A stretch of DNA of 64,000 bases, taken from Poriferisodalis sp965215815 (lineage in GTDB: Bacteria > Actinomycetota > Acidimicrobiia > Acidimicrobiales > Poriferisodalaceae). Shown here one piece after another: positions 17,038 to 25,523 of this stretch (its first letter is position 1; every line of letters starts with the position of its first letter). The stretch lies in contig NZ_CBDCEO010000012.1 in NCBI RefSeq assembly GCF_965215815.1, positions 186,001 to 250,000 on the forward strand, given 5' to 3'. Both the position numbers and the translations under genes were made by a program. The notes under the pieces were generated by a model. The model was not told the origin of the DNA. It did no database searches and saw only the letters and a program-made list of their open reading frames with translations.

Positions 17038-18194
17038 CAACCTCCGTCGCCGATCCCGCACTCGCGGACCTCAGCCGGGCGGAGCTAGGTGAGCTGCTCG
17101 ATGGCGAGCCCTCGTACCGGCTGGACCAGGTGTGGGATGGCCTGTACCGCCAGCGCCGCCCGCTGGCCGAGCTCACCAACGTTCCCAAGGACCTGCGACA
17201 GGCCATCGGCGAACTGCTGCCGCCGGCGTTGAAGATGGTGCGTGCCCAGTCAGCGGATCGCGGCAAGACTCGCAAGTACCTGTGGTCGCTGCGTGATGGA
17301 CACCTGGTCGAGACCGTGCTCATGGGCTACCGCAATCGGACCACGCTGTGCATCAGCAGCCAGGCTGGCTGTGCCATGGCGTGCAGTTTCTGCGCAACGG
17401 GCCAGGTGGGATTCGACCGAAATCTGAGCGTCGGGGAAATCGTCGAGCAGGTGCTGGGCACGCTGCAGCAGCCATCGACCAGCCACAGCAGCTCGGCGGG
17501 CGGAGCCGTCAATAGCGGAGCCGCCCGCGGCGGAGCCGTCAATATCGGAGCCGCCCGCAGCGGAGCCGTCAACATCGTGTTCATGGGCATGGGCGAGCCA
17601 TTGGCAAACTACGACGCCGTTTGGGCAGCGGTGGAGCGCTTCCATGACGACATGGGCATCGGCGCCCGGCACATCACTGTGTCCACTGTCGGCGTCATTC
17701 CGGGCATCGTGCGTCTGGCGGCTGCCAGCCTGCCGGTCAATCTGGCAGTCTCGCTGCACGCCGCGAACGACCGCCTGCGCAATCGCATCGCACCAATCAA
17801 TCGCACGTATCCCCTGCGTGAGCTCGCGAGCGCACTGGCCGATTACCGCCGTGCCAAGCGGCGCCGTATCAGCCTCGAGTGGGCGATGATCGACGGCGTC
17901 AACGATCGCGATCACGACGTTGTCGAACTGGCTGCATATGCACGTCCGCTTGCGGCGCATGTCAACCTCATACCGCTGAATCCCACGCCGGGCTACGGCC
18001 ACGCGCCATCGCCATCGGGGCGCATCGAGCATTTCGCGTCAGAGTTGGCGTCCTACGGCGTCAACGCCACCGTGCGCGTCAACCGGGGCACCTCCATCGA
18101 TGCGGCGTGCGGGCAGCTGCGTGCCGACAAGCTGGTCACGATCCAGCCGGGCGCCCGAGCCCGCCGCGGCGCACGCGCCCAGCAAGAGCGCTAG
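17034..18194 (+). CDS. rlmN: 23S rRNA (adenine-2503-C2)-methyltransferase RlmN
   Basis: The 386-residue radical-SAM enzyme methylates A2503 of 23S rRNA and A37 of some tRNAs. The iron-sulfur motif is C113-AMA-C117-SF-C120. Downstream come VFMGMGEPLANYD and a C-terminal NVRVNRGTSIDAACGQL-type block with the second catalytic Cys. Residues 156-178 hold an extra tandem repeat (GGAVNSGAAR, GGAVNIGAAR, SGAVNI) just before the strand NIVFMGMGEP. The GTG start overlaps the mshD stop. Confidence 0.93.
   Translation: MTTSVADPALADLSRAELGELLDGEPSYRLDQVWDGLYRQRRPLAELTNVPKDLRQAIGELLPPALKMVRAQSADRGKTRKYLWSLRDGHLVETVLMGYRNRTTLCISSQAGCAMACSFCATGQVGFDRNLSVGEIVEQVLGTLQQPSTSHSSSAGGAVNSGAARGGAVNIGAARSGAVNIVFMGMGEPLANYDAVWAAVERFHDDMGIGARHITVSTVGVIPGIVRLAAASLPVNLAVSLHAANDRLRNRIAPINRTYPLRELASALADYRRAKRRRISLEWAMIDGVNDRDHDVVELAAYARPLAAHVNLIPLNPTPGYGHAPSPSGRIEHFASELASYGVNATVRVNRGTSIDAACGQLRADKLVTIQPGARARRGARAQQER
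17499..17573 (+). repeat. 30-bp in-frame tandem repeat inside rlmN
   Basis: Two 30-base units (17499-17528 and 17529-17558) differ at one base, and a third partial copy continues into the normal coding sequence. Each unit encodes ten residues of the type GGAVNxGAAR. The array sits in a surface-loop position before a core beta strand, so the enzyme may tolerate it. It looks like a recent slippage expansion. Confidence 0.85.
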
Positions 18195-18203
18195 AAACTC
18201 GCC

Positions 18204-18845
18204 ATGGCTAGGCCTCGATCGCCGAAAGGGCGCGCCCAGCGGACCCACGAACGGCTCAAGGACGAGTATGAGGCCGTGTGCGAACTCGTGCACCGCAATC
18301 CGTTCGAGTTGCTGGTGGCGACGATCCTGTCGGCGCAATGCACAGACGTTCGCGTCAACGCGACTGTGCCGGCGCTGTTCGAGAAGTACCCCGACGCCGA
18401 GGCCCTGGCATCGTGCGACCTCGTTGAGCTGGAGGAGTTGGTGCATCCCACCGGCTTCTTCCGCAGCAAGGCCCGCAACCTGCAAGGCATGGCCCGACAG
18501 CTGCTGGCCGACCACGGAGGCGAGGTTCCGAGCCGCTTGGAAGAACTCGTGAAGCTGCCTGGCGTGGGCCGCAAGACGGCGAACGTCATCCGCTCGGTCG
18601 CTTTTGACCTGCCCGGTTTGCCCGTGGACACCCACGTCGGCCGTCTCGTGCGACGACTCGGCATCACCGAAGAAGAGGACCCGGTCAAAGTCGAGCTTGC
18701 GTTGAATCCGATGATCCCGCAGTACGAGCGGGGCGACTTCAGCCTGCGACTCATCCTGCACGGCAGGCGGGTCTGCTCGTCCCGCAAGCCCGCCTGCGAT
18801 GACTGCGTGCTCAACGATTACTGCCCGAGTGCCTTCGTGGCCTGA
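18204..18845 (+). CDS. nth: Endonuclease III (DNA glycosylase/AP lyase)
   Basis: The 213-residue base-excision enzyme removes oxidised pyrimidines. Seen in the sequence are LVATILSAQCTD, the helix-hairpin-helix LPGVGRKTANV with the catalytic Lys, VDTHVGRL with the catalytic Asp, and the [4Fe-4S] cysteines in CSSRKPACDDCVLNDYC (C-x6-C-x2-C-x5-C pattern). It follows rlmN by nine bases on the same strand. Length and motif order are normal for the family. Confidence 0.94.
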   Translation: MARPRSPKGRAQRTHERLKDEYEAVCELVHRNPFELLVATILSAQCTDVRVNATVPALFEKYPDAEALASCDLVELEELVHPTGFFRSKARNLQGMARQLLADHGGEVPSRLEELVKLPGVGRKTANVIRSVAFDLPGLPVDTHVGRLVRRLGITEEEDPVKVELALNPMIPQYERGDFSLRLILHGRRVCSSRKPACDDCVLNDYCPSAFVA

Positions 18846-18899
18846 TCCACCAGCGGCCTCGGCCGCAACGACGACCCGAGGCCTAGGAGGCCCGACCGA

Positions 18900-19817
18900 A
18901 TGACCGAGTCCCAGAGTGTTGGCAATGCAACCGTGCGGCGATCGTCGCATTTTGTGCCCGGCGCCAACGAGCGCATGCTCACGAAGTCCTTGGCCACCGA
19001 CGCGGACAGCCTCGTGCTCGACCTCGAGGACGCCGTCACACCCGACAACAAGGACAGCGCCCGGGCCACTCTGGCGGGCTGGCTGGCCGATGTCGACTTC
19101 GGTGCCAAGGAGCGGGTGGTGCGGATCAATCCGCTCGACAGTCCGTGGTGCGTTGCCGACGTTGCCGAGACGATGGTCTGCCCGCCCGACGCCTATCTGG
19201 TGCCGAAGGTGAACAATGCGGCAGAGGTCGTTCAGCTCGACGGGATGATCACTCGCTGGGAACTCGAGAACGGCCACCCGCCCGGAGGCGTGGTGCTGTT
19301 GGTGCTGGGCACTGAGACGCCGCAGGGCCTGCTGAACATCGGCGAACTCGCTCAGCACGATCGTGTGGATGCGCTGAGCTGGGGTGCCGAGGATCTGTCC
19401 GCAGCGATGGGTTCGAAGGCCAACCGGGACGCCTCGGGCGCCTACCTGCCAGTGTTCGAGTACGCCCGGGTCATGTGCCTGGTGGGAGCCACGGCGTGGG
19501 GCAAGCAGCCGCTCGACACGGTGTTTGTGGACTTCCGAGACGACGAGGGGCTAGCTGAAGATTGCGCGACCTCTGCGGCCATGGGATTCACCGGCAAGAT
19601 CACCATCCACCCCGCACAGATCGACATCGTCAACGCTGCGTTCACGCCCAGCGCTGAGGAATTGGCTGACGCACAGGAGCTGCTCGAGGCGTTTGTGGAG
19701 GCCGAAGCCGCAGGGCTGATGGCATTCGCCCACAACGGCCAGATGGTGGACGTGCCCCATCTGACCCGCGCCCGCAAGATCGTCGCCACCGCCAAGGCAA
19801 TCGCCGAGCGGTCCTGA
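18900..19817 (+). CDS. HpcH/HpaI aldolase / CitE-like lyase family protein
   Basis: The 305-residue TIM-barrel protein has SSHFVPGANERML, DSLVLDLEDAVTPDNKDSAR (with metal-binding Glu/Asp), VVRINPLDSPW, GTETPQGLLNI and GFTGKITIHPAQI, typical of citrate-lyase beta and malyl-CoA lyase-like enzymes. Such proteins cleave or form beta-hydroxyacyl-CoA thioesters. The exact substrate is unknown, and CitE-like relatives that act as (S)-citramalyl-CoA or malyl-CoA lyase or thioesterase are equally possible. An AGGAGG ribosome site precedes the ATG. Confidence 0.87.
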   Translation: MTESQSVGNATVRRSSHFVPGANERMLTKSLATDADSLVLDLEDAVTPDNKDSARATLAGWLADVDFGAKERVVRINPLDSPWCVADVAETMVCPPDAYLVPKVNNAAEVVQLDGMITRWELENGHPPGGVVLLVLGTETPQGLLNIGELAQHDRVDALSWGAEDLSAAMGSKANRDASGAYLPVFEYARVMCLVGATAWGKQPLDTVFVDFRDDEGLAEDCATSAAMGFTGKITIHPAQIDIVNAAFTPSAEELADAQELLEAFVEAEAAGLMAFAHNGQMVDVPHLTRARKIVATAKAIAERS

Positions 19818-19836
19818 CCGCCAGTCCAGATGGCGT

Positions 19837-20043
19837 TCAGCGCAGTGCGTCAGTGGCCTGGGCCAATCGGCGCCGGGCCATGCGCAGCGAGCGTTCGACC
19901 TCATAGAGCTCGACGCCGGCGTCCTCGTGCGGCGTGCCCATCAGCTCGTCGGCTGCCCGCGAAATGCGGTTGCTGAGCTCGCCGACGGCGGTCTCGATCG
20001 AGGACAGCTCCGCAGCGCTGATCACCCGCGGCACGCTAGCCAC
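19837..20043 (-). CDS. Small helical protein, unknown function
   Basis: About 68 residues from a GTG at 20043 (VASVPRVISAAELSSIETAVGEL...). The composition is typical of an amphipathic helical hairpin: LSSIETAVGELSNRISRAADEL, then VELYEVERSLRMARRRLAQATDAL. The longer frame to 20310 extends across the promoter region of the Fic gene and looks non-coding. Short proteins of this type are common next to unrelated genes in actinobacteria. No function is inferred. Confidence 0.55.
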   Translation of the reverse strand: MASVPRVISAAELSSIETAVGELSNRISRAADELMGTPHEDAGVELYEVERSLRMARRRLAQATDALR

Positions 20044-20204
20044 ATCGTGGCGTTGCCTGTCCGCATCGAACGATGGACCCACCCCGATCAACCAACCACC
20101 GAACGTCCGGGGTGATTCAGTGCGATTGTCCACATGAACACAAGAATTCGACAGTTTGATGGTGTTAGTGTCGTGCGGGCAAACGTTGAGGGACGTCGAC
20201 GAGC

Positions 20205-21653
20205 ATGGGCCGATATCTCGAACTCGATTACACCCGCTGGGTCGGCACCGGCATGGTGTCGTCTCCCTACAGGGCGTATGTGCCATGCGTGCTGAACGGC
20301 TGGTGCCCATTGGTGCAGCCCCACGTTCGCGAGCTGGTGCGGCTGGCCGAGCGCCGTATTGCCGATGCGAATCGGCTCGACTGCTCCGGCTCGCCGACGC
20401 TGCGCCTTGTGCTCACCCGGGCAGAAGGACTTGCCACGAGCAGCGTTGAGAACATCAGGACGACCATGCGCTCGCTGAGCCTGCTCGAGTCTCTGCGCGG
20501 CCGTCGGCGAGCCGAGACTGACCGCACAGACAGATTGACGCTCGGCAGCGTTCACATGAACACAGAGGCCATGACGCTCGCCGCCAGCGCGAGCAGCGAT
20601 GTGACGGTCCGCGACATCGAACGGCTCCATCGCATCCTGTTCACGGACACCGTGGACCGGTTCGACGCAGGGCGGCTTCGCAGCGAACAGGTATGGATCG
20701 GCAGCGGGCAGAGAACGCCCACCAACGCTCACTTCGTGCCCCCGCCGCACACAGAAGTGCCCGCGTTGATGACCGACCTCGCCGAGTACATCTCGGATCG
20801 CACTGTTTGGGCGCCGGCCGTGGTGAAGGCCGCCATCGTGCATGCGCAGTTCGAGACGATTCACCCTTTCACGGACGGCAACGGAAGAATCGGGAGGGCG
20901 CTCACGAATCTCGTCCTTCGGCGAGATGGTCACCTGCACGTCCCGGTGCCGCTGTCAGCAGCGATCGACGCACGCCGACAGGAATACTACGACACCTTGC
21001 AGGAGAGCCGTCTGTTCATTGGCGACCGGTCAGACGATGAGCGTTCTGATTCCATGACGGCATCGGTCGAGTTCACCGCGGATGCGGTTGTGGTCGCTTG
21101 CGACTACGCGACCGCGGTCGCCAGATGTGTCGCCGACTGGGAGCGCAAGTGCAACCAGGTACCTTCGAGGCAGCGATCCTCAGCGGACGAGATACTGCGC
21201 GTCATCCGTACCGCACCGGCTGCGACTCTGCCGTTTCTCGTTGAGCGCTCTGGGCTCAACGAGCGCACAGCGGCGCGTGCGGTGAGTCGGCTCACCGGTC
21301 TCGGCCTGCTCGCAGAACACCGTGATCACGAGTCCGGGGTGCGGGTGTTCGAGGCCCGGGAACTGTTGAACGTCGCTGACAACCGCGACACGCTGATCGC
21401 GGAAGGCTGGAGGCTGCATCTCGACGGCCAAGCGAACATCCCCGAACGGCTGCACGAACTCGCGGGCAGCCACAATCAGGCCGCGCCGCCGGACGGCACT
21501 CGTACATCGCCTGATCACATCGTCGAGGCTGAGAGGCACGCCGCAGATGGGCCGTCTAGGCCGAGCCGAGCCCCGCGCTGCGGGCACATGGGCGCCCGCA
21601 GCCGCAAACCGTGCCAGCGACGTGCAGGGCACACTGGCAATCACGCCTACTGA
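20205..21653 (+). CDS. Fic-domain protein with N-terminal inhibitory helix, winged-helix and Cys/His tail
   Basis: The 482-residue protein holds the Fic active site HPFTDGNGRIGR (residues 220-231), which binds ATP and AMPylates a target hydroxyl. The inhibitory motif (S/T)xxxE(G/N) appears as T78-SSV-E82-N83, placing it in the class with an intramolecular N-terminal inhibitory helix, so no separate antitoxin is expected. Residues 330-400 look like a winged helix, and the tail CGHMGARSRKPCQRRAGHTGNH resembles a small zinc-binding knuckle. It is probably a self-regulated AMPylase; the target is unknown. It stands alone in an accessory region. Confidence 0.88.
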   Translation: MGRYLELDYTRWVGTGMVSSPYRAYVPCVLNGWCPLVQPHVRELVRLAERRIADANRLDCSGSPTLRLVLTRAEGLATSSVENIRTTMRSLSLLESLRGRRRAETDRTDRLTLGSVHMNTEAMTLAASASSDVTVRDIERLHRILFTDTVDRFDAGRLRSEQVWIGSGQRTPTNAHFVPPPHTEVPALMTDLAEYISDRTVWAPAVVKAAIVHAQFETIHPFTDGNGRIGRALTNLVLRRDGHLHVPVPLSAAIDARRQEYYDTLQESRLFIGDRSDDERSDSMTASVEFTADAVVVACDYATAVARCVADWERKCNQVPSRQRSSADEILRVIRTAPAATLPFLVERSGLNERTAARAVSRLTGLGLLAEHRDHESGVRVFEARELLNVADNRDTLIAEGWRLHLDGQANIPERLHELAGSHNQAAPPDGTRTSPDHIVEAERHAADGPSRPSRAPRCGHMGARSRKPCQRRAGHTGNHAY

Positions 21654-21743
21654 ACACACGCCGTTGCTACTCGGCCCCAACACAAACCGGCAGCATGAAT
21701 CCAGTAATCCGCCTGCACCGAACACTGAAGATGTGCGCGGGGA

Positions 21744-22289
21744 GTGGGCCGGTATCGGTGGGTGCTGGCTCGGAAGGCCGAGGGGTTCCCGACCTCGATG
21801 TGCTGCGGTGTGGCCAAGGTCAGCCGCCAGGCGTTCTATGAGTGGCGCGCCGGGCACGCGGCAGGGCCGACCCGCCGTGAGGCGGCCGAGGCGGCCTTGG
21901 TGGCGGAGATCGGTGAGATTCATGCCGCCTCGGGCGGGGCCTATGGGTCTCCTCGGGTGACAGCGGAGCTGCGCTCGAGAGGGCATCGGGTGAACCCCAA
22001 GCGTGTCGCCCGGCTCATGAGAGCCCACCGGATCGCCGGGATCCGCCCGCGGCGCCCCAAGCGCACCACCACCCCTGCACGCTCGGCGCCGAAGCTTCCG
22101 GACCTGGTCGGCCGCCGGTTCGCTCCTGGCCGGCCCGACCGGGCGTGGGTGTCGGACATCACCTACGTGCGCACCGGCGACGGCTGGCTGTACCTAGCGG
22201 TGGTGCTCGACTTGGGCAGCCGCCGGCTGCTGGGATACGCGATGAGCGAACGCATCGACACGCGGCTGGTCCAAGACGCCCTCGAGGGG
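21744..22289 (+). pseudogene. IS3-family transposase OrfB, truncated remnant
   Basis: About 182 residues match the N-terminal half of IS3-type OrfB: the HTH part VAKVSRQAFYEWRAG, then GAYGSPRVTAELRSRGHRVNPKRVARLMR and the first catalytic Asp in WVSDITYV. The second Asp (HSDRG) and Glu of the DDE triad are missing because homology stops at DALEG. OrfA and clear terminal inverted repeats were not found, so the element is dead. The break at about 22289 abuts a protease-like remnant on the other strand. Confidence 0.82.
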
Positions 22290-22642
22290 GTGTGTTGCCG
22301 TTGTCGGTGGCGAGCTGGATGAACGGTCCGACGGTGTGGGGATCTGCGACGCAGGCGATGTGTGTGTCGTCGAGCCAGCCCAGCTTCCAGCGGTCCCAGC
22401 CGAGCACGTGCATGAACTCGTGGGTGAACCCGAACAGGAAGGGGGTGTCAAACACTTTGGCAGTGCGGGTGGTGTTGATGGTCGCGAGCGGCACGCTGGG
22501 TCGCTCCGGCAGGGGTGTGTTGGTCATCTGGCCGTTGGTGAACCGGCACGAACTCGACATCGAGCTGGCCGTAACTCATGGCCTCGGCGTACTTGGCGGT
22601 CAGCACGAAATGGCTGTAGATAGTTCCGCTCGCGCCGCGCAA
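22290..22642 (-). pseudogene. Frameshifted fragment resembling an M6-type secreted metalloprotease
   Basis: Two minus-strand frames give successive pieces of one protein: first HFVLTAKYAEAMSYGQLDVEFVPVH (22642 to about 22545), then, after a shift, RTAKVFDTPFLFGFTHEFMH and DRWKLGWLDDTHIACVADP (to 22290). The order and the pieces SYGQLDVEF, HEFMH and WKLGWLDD recall M6/immune-inhibitor-A-like proteases. The zinc motif is reduced to HEFMH. The 3' end is cut where the IS3 remnant starts. Family assignment is from recall and is tentative. Confidence 0.45.
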
Positions 22643-22786
22643 CGTCGAGCGCTCTTGGGTACCGCACCCTCCGAGCCGACCTCTCCACCCTCACAACCCG
22701 CACTTGGCATCTACAGGAACGTCCCGGGCCGATTCACTAGCCACCATCTGCGCGGTACGGCCATAGATACGGGAAAGTCACGGCAT

Positions 22787-22808
22787 ATATAGCATATTTC
22801 GGCTATAT
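22787..22808. promoter_or_regulatory. AT-rich inverted repeat just upstream of the DUF4143 ATPase start
   Basis: Perfect 7-base arms (ATATAGC at 22787-22793 and GCTATAT at 22802-22808) flank an 8-base spacer. The repeat ends eight bases before the GTG start at 22817. It is a striking AT-rich island in GC-rich DNA and could combine a -10 region with an operator for a leaderless transcript. Confidence 0.45.
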
Positions 22809-22816
22809 TTGATGGC

Positions 22817-23965
22817 GTGCTGTACGAACGGCTGACTCGACTTCCGGAGCGGAGCTTCTTTCTGCTCGGTCTGCGAGGGACGGGCAAGAGCACGTGGATT
22901 CGCTCGGCGCTGCCGTCGGCGGTGCGCTTCGACCTGCTCGACGAGGCCCTGTTCACCGACCTGCTTGGCGACCCTGCGCTGTTCGGCCGCATGGTCTCAG
23001 CGGTTGAGACGGGCGATTGGGTCGTCGTCGACGAGGTTCAGCGGATTCCGAGTCTGCTCAACGAGGTTCATCGCCAGATTGCCGATCGGGATCTTCGCTT
23101 TGCCCTTCTGGGCTCGAGTGCACGCAAGCTCAAGTCTGCCGGTACCAACCTTCTTGGGGGCCGAGCCTTGCGCATGGCGATGCATCCGCTCACCGCCGCG
23201 GAGCTGAGCAGCGACTTCGACCTCGACGAGGCACTGCGTCACGGAACTATCCCGCTGGTGTGGGCAGCCCGCGATCGCGGCGAAGTGCTATCGAGCTATA
23301 CCCAGCTGTATCTGCGAGAAGAAATCCGCGCCGAGGCCGCCGTACGCAACCTGGCCGGATTCGTGAGATTCCTTCCAGTCGCTGCGCTGATGCACGCCCA
23401 GCAACTGAACACCGCAGCCATCGCACGTGATGCCGGTGTCGCACGTTCGACCGTCGAGGGCTACCTCGAGATTCTCGAGGACACCCTGGTCGCCGCACCG
23501 CTTCCTGCTCTCGAGGCCAAGCTGAGGGTCCGCGAGCGACGACGGCCGAAGCTGTACTGGGCGGACCCGGGCTTGGTGCGAGCCGTCAAGCGCCAGTTCG
23601 GCCCGGTCGCTGCGGAGGAGCGCGGCGCCCTGTTCGAGGGCTGGGTGCTCGGCCAGCTGCGCGCCCATAACGAGCGCCAGAGGCTCTATGACGAGATCGC
23701 GTACTGGGCAGCGACCGAGTCAAGCATCGAGGTCGACTTCGTCTTGCGACGCGAAGACAAGTACGCGGCAATCGAGGTCAAAGCAGCCGAGCGATACAAC
23801 ACCTCATTCGTCAAGGGACTGCGAGCCGTAGTTGATCTGCCGGGCTTGGCTCGGCGCATCGTGATCTATCGAGGACGTCGAGCCTTCCGCACCGAGGACG
23901 GTATAGACGTGTGGCCGATTGAGACCTTCCACGGCGCGCTGCGCGACGGAGAACTATGGAGCTGA
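22817..23965 (+). CDS. AAA ATPase with DUF4143 domain
   Basis: The 382-residue protein has Walker A GLRGTGKST (residues 18-26), Walker B WVVVDEVQRIP (about 68-78) and a sensor-like FALLGSSARKL. The C-terminal DUF4143 region (about 200-350) contains YLEILEDTLVAAPLPA, LYWADPGLVRAV and a nuclease-like VDFVLRREDKYAAIEVKA (D...E-x-K). Such ATPases are abundant and often associated with mobile regions; their role is unresolved. It starts at GTG 22817 directly behind an AT-rich inverted repeat and stands alone before the his operon. Confidence 0.85.
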   Translation: MLYERLTRLPERSFFLLGLRGTGKSTWIRSALPSAVRFDLLDEALFTDLLGDPALFGRMVSAVETGDWVVVDEVQRIPSLLNEVHRQIADRDLRFALLGSSARKLKSAGTNLLGGRALRMAMHPLTAAELSSDFDLDEALRHGTIPLVWAARDRGEVLSSYTQLYLREEIRAEAAVRNLAGFVRFLPVAALMHAQQLNTAAIARDAGVARSTVEGYLEILEDTLVAAPLPALEAKLRVRERRRPKLYWADPGLVRAVKRQFGPVAAEERGALFEGWVLGQLRAHNERQRLYDEIAYWAATESSIEVDFVLRREDKYAAIEVKAAERYNTSFVKGLRAVVDLPGLARRIVIYRGRRAFRTEDGIDVWPIETFHGALRDGELWS

Positions 23966-24218
23966 AGGCCACCAACCGATCCGTACGGGCCGTCGGCGCA
24001 CGCATCTGTCACGCGTCCCGCGCACACCTCAAGATCTGAGCCCGCCAGCTTCTGATGACAAGGGAGCGTCTGACAGTCCCTTCGGTGGCGTCACCAAGTA
24101 GTTCGACATGGCTGGCCTCAACGCGTGAGCCGCACTGCGCCACAGGGTGCGCTTGGGTGTTCGTCACAGGCGCGAATTCACAGCAGTGGCTCGTGGGGTC
24201 GCAGGTACCCTCGGCGCG

Positions 24219-25523
24219 GTGCTGAAGCGGCTGGACCTGCGGGGTCGGAGCGATCAAATAGCCGAACTGCTGCCGCGCCCCGAGACGGATGCTGCGGTGT
24301 CTTCCAAAGCCGTTCGCGAGCTGATCGATCATGTCCGAACCGGCGGCGATCCGGCTGTCCGGGAGCTCACTCACCGCTTCGACGGCGTCGATGTGCCCGA
24401 CGCGCTGGTCCCGGAGAGCGATCTCCGAGCTGCGTGGGAGTCGCTGTCTCCTGCCTTGCGTTCCGCCATGGAGACCGCTCACCAGCGCATCCTGGAATTC
24501 CATCGCACGGAAGCCGCGGTGGGGCATACCTATGAACGCGACGGTGTCACCGTTCGCTCGATCAGCCAGCCGGTGGACCGTGCCGGGGTGTACGTGCCGG
24601 GCGGTCTGGCTGCCTATCCCTCCACGGTTCTCATGACAGTGCTCGTGGCCCGGGCCGCAGGCGTGGAGGACATCGTCTTGTGCTCCCCCCCGGGACCGGA
24701 CGGCAACCTGTCGGCATCCGTGATGGCTGCCGCACATCTCTGTGGCGTCACCGAGGTACACCGTGTCGGTGGCGTGCAGGCTGTCGCGGCGCTGGCGTAC
24801 GGCACCGAGACGATCCGTCGCGCCGATGTCGTGGCAGGGCCGGGCAATGCCTGGGTCGCGACCGCAAAGCAGCTCGTTGCCGGAGACGTGGGCGTTGCGT
24901 CGGCATTCGCGGGGCCCTCGGAGATCGTCGTGATCGCCGACGGGACGTGCCCGCCGGCCGCTGCAGCCACCGATGTCGTGCTGCAGGCCGAGCACGGCCC
25001 CGGGGGCCGGGCTTGGCTTGTCACCTGGGACCCTGCCTGCGCCGACGCCGTCTGCGACGCGATCGTTCAGATCGTCGATCTGTCGCCACGGCGCGACGAG
25101 ACCCTGGCCACCTTGGAGGCCGACGGCTTCGTGTGCCTTGTTGACAGCCCTGCTCAGGCTGCCGAGGTCGCCAACTTCGTTGCGCCCGAACATCTCCAGC
25201 TCATGTGTGACGGCGCCGAAGAACTGCTGGGCAACATCCGTCACGCTGGCGCCGTGTTTGTCGGGCAGTGGGCGCCGGCGTCGGTCGGCGACTACGTGGC
25301 CGGGCCATCGCACGTGCTGCCCACGGCAGGAACGGCCCGATTCGCGGGAGCGCTCACCACCGAGGACTTCACCAAGCGGATGCATGTGGTCGAGGTCTCC
25401 GAGGCCGGATTTGACCGACTCGCGCCAGCAGTGGCTGAGCTGGCGGAAGCCGAGGGGCTGTGGGCGCACGCGGCCTCGGTGTCGCGCCGCAAGGAGTGGT
25501 CCACATCGGGGGTTCGACCGTGA
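24219..25523 (+). CDS. hisD: Histidinol dehydrogenase HisD
   Basis: The 434-residue zinc enzyme makes the last two oxidation steps of histidine synthesis. Family signatures are DRAGVYVPGGLAAYPSTVLM, VVAGPGNAWVATAKQLVAGDVGVASAFAGPSEI and the catalytic AEHGPGG...FVAPEHLQLM. I chose the GTG at 24219 (VLKRLDLRG) because upstream residues do not resemble the family. It is first in hisDCBHAF, and the stop overlaps the hisC GTG. The 253 bases upstream hold no recognisable His-codon leader or T-box. Confidence 0.95.
   Translation: MLKRLDLRGRSDQIAELLPRPETDAAVSSKAVRELIDHVRTGGDPAVRELTHRFDGVDVPDALVPESDLRAAWESLSPALRSAMETAHQRILEFHRTEAAVGHTYERDGVTVRSISQPVDRAGVYVPGGLAAYPSTVLMTVLVARAAGVEDIVLCSPPGPDGNLSASVMAAAHLCGVTEVHRVGGVQAVAALAYGTETIRRADVVAGPGNAWVATAKQLVAGDVGVASAFAGPSEIVVIADGTCPPAAAATDVVLQAEHGPGGRAWLVTWDPACADAVCDAIVQIVDLSPRRDETLATLEADGFVCLVDSPAQAAEVANFVAPEHLQLMCDGAEELLGNIRHAGAVFVGQWAPASVGDYVAGPSHVLPTAGTARFAGALTTEDFTKRMHVVEVSEAGFDRLAPAVAELAEAEGLWAHAASVSRRKEWSTSGVRP

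Noticed and set aside
23966..24218. Possible his-operon attenuator, His-rich leader peptide or T-box
   Set aside because: No run of histidine codons, no T-box consensus and no convincing terminator/antiterminator pair was seen in the 253 bases before hisD.
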